This document shows, in pieces, positions 63,655-64,000 of a stretch of DNA of 64,000 bases; within the stretch, counting starts at the first letter, position 1, and the number at the start of each line of letters is the position of its first letter. The notes under the pieces were generated by a model that worked only from the letters and a program-made list of their open reading frames with translations, did no database searches and was not told where the DNA came from. Made by a program: the position numbers and the translations under genes. The DNA lies in NCBI GenBank assembly GCA_030549775.1, contig CM060175.1:100735438-100799437 (forward strand). Direction: 5' to 3'. Origin of the DNA: Tamarix chinensis (lineage: Eukaryota; Streptophyta; Magnoliopsida; Caryophyllales; Tamaricaceae).

Positions 63655-63815
63655 CATAGGTAGGCACAAAGGCTGCTACCCCAAAACCACAGGTAGGCAC
63701 AACGGCTACTACCGAAACCCTAGGTAGGCACAACGGCTGCTACCGAAACCACAGGTAGGCACAACGGCTACTACCCAAAACAACAAGTAGGCACAACGGC
63801 TACTACCCAAAACAA
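63655..63815. repeat. 30-bp tandem repeat in unit F
   Basis: Five near-identical units of TAGGCACAACGGCTACTACC plus a variable CAAAACCACAGG-like tail. Confidence 0.9.
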
Positions 63816-64000
63816 TCCAATATTCAATAATAATCGTTCCAATCAAATCATATCATTTCTATTTTTATTTACTCGAGGGGGATACAATAATAACCCGGAG
63901 ACATAACAGTACACCGGTCATACCGGCGCACAAGGCAACACGATACCCTCCAACCATCCAACCCAGAGGCATAACAGCACTCTGGTCATACTGATGCACA

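Larger units (their letters stand above)
62573..64000 (-). mobile_element. LTR-like unit F, truncated by the window end
   Basis: Minus orientation. The 3' terminus reads TGTAACACCCCCATTTTT on this strand. The paired hairpin, the conserved palindrome block and two tandem-repeat regions follow. It is inserted in unit D. The 5' part and second duplication are outside the window, so it may be solo or belong to a full element. Confidence 0.75.

Noticed and set aside
63655..63815. CRISPR-like regular repeat
   Set aside because: The repeats are directly tandem without unique spacers, and the context is a plant LTR.

Overview
The window is nuclear DNA of a seed plant, most likely an angiosperm. The three genes that can be recognised are plant-specific or carry plant signatures: a SYP12-type syntaxin, a plant histone H4 and a chloroplast CP33-type ribonucleoprotein. 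Spliceosomal introns, AT-rich intergenic DNA, plant transposon families and a 500-base scaffold gap fit this. The species cannot be fixed from the sequence. There is no operon structure, and the three genes are unrelated in function.

Layout. 1-960: tail of a decayed LINE. 961-4.6 kb: AT-rich intergenic DNA with a very clean MITE (1597-1835, TAA target duplication, perfect internal hairpin). 5.06-6.27 kb: two-exon Qa-SNARE gene (+). 6485-6984: gap. 8.07-9.0 kb: histone H4 (-) with a probable 5'-UTR intron and histone promoter motifs. 9.7-19.7 kb: old LTR-derived DNA interrupted by LTR copy A. 19.7-28.7 kb: relic repeats with no genes. 28.77-35.14 kb: a 6.4-kb hAT element with terminal repeats, an 8-bp target duplication and a dead transposase. 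35.80-37.88 kb: CP33 gene (-), four exons. 38.0-43.5 kb: a Mutator-like element (MULE) whose transposase remnant is followed by an OTU-protease remnant and an antisense plant-mobile-domain remnant; a second, shorter MULE copy lies at 43.5-45.3 kb. 45.75-64.0 kb: a nest of one family of about 4.1-4.7 kb LTR-like units. Unit D is interrupted by B, by E and by F, and E is itself interrupted by C.

The LTR-like family is the most interesting part. Seven copies (A-G) share one architecture: TGTAA...TTACA ends, a TATAAATA box about 0.8-1.1 kb in, a pyrimidine-rich leader, AT-trinucleotide microsatellites, a minisatellite that is rich in telo-box-like TAGGGTTT in some copies, about six copies of a module containing CCACTATTATAGCCGGTGG, a short palindrome, and near the 3' end a hairpin whose two arms change together between copies. 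Copies A, C and E have perfect 5-bp target duplications and B one with a single mismatch, and none has an internal coding region, so they behave as solo LTRs. The termini and length resemble long-LTR Ty3/gypsy elements such as the Tekay/Del chromoviruses, but no coding domain is present to prove it.
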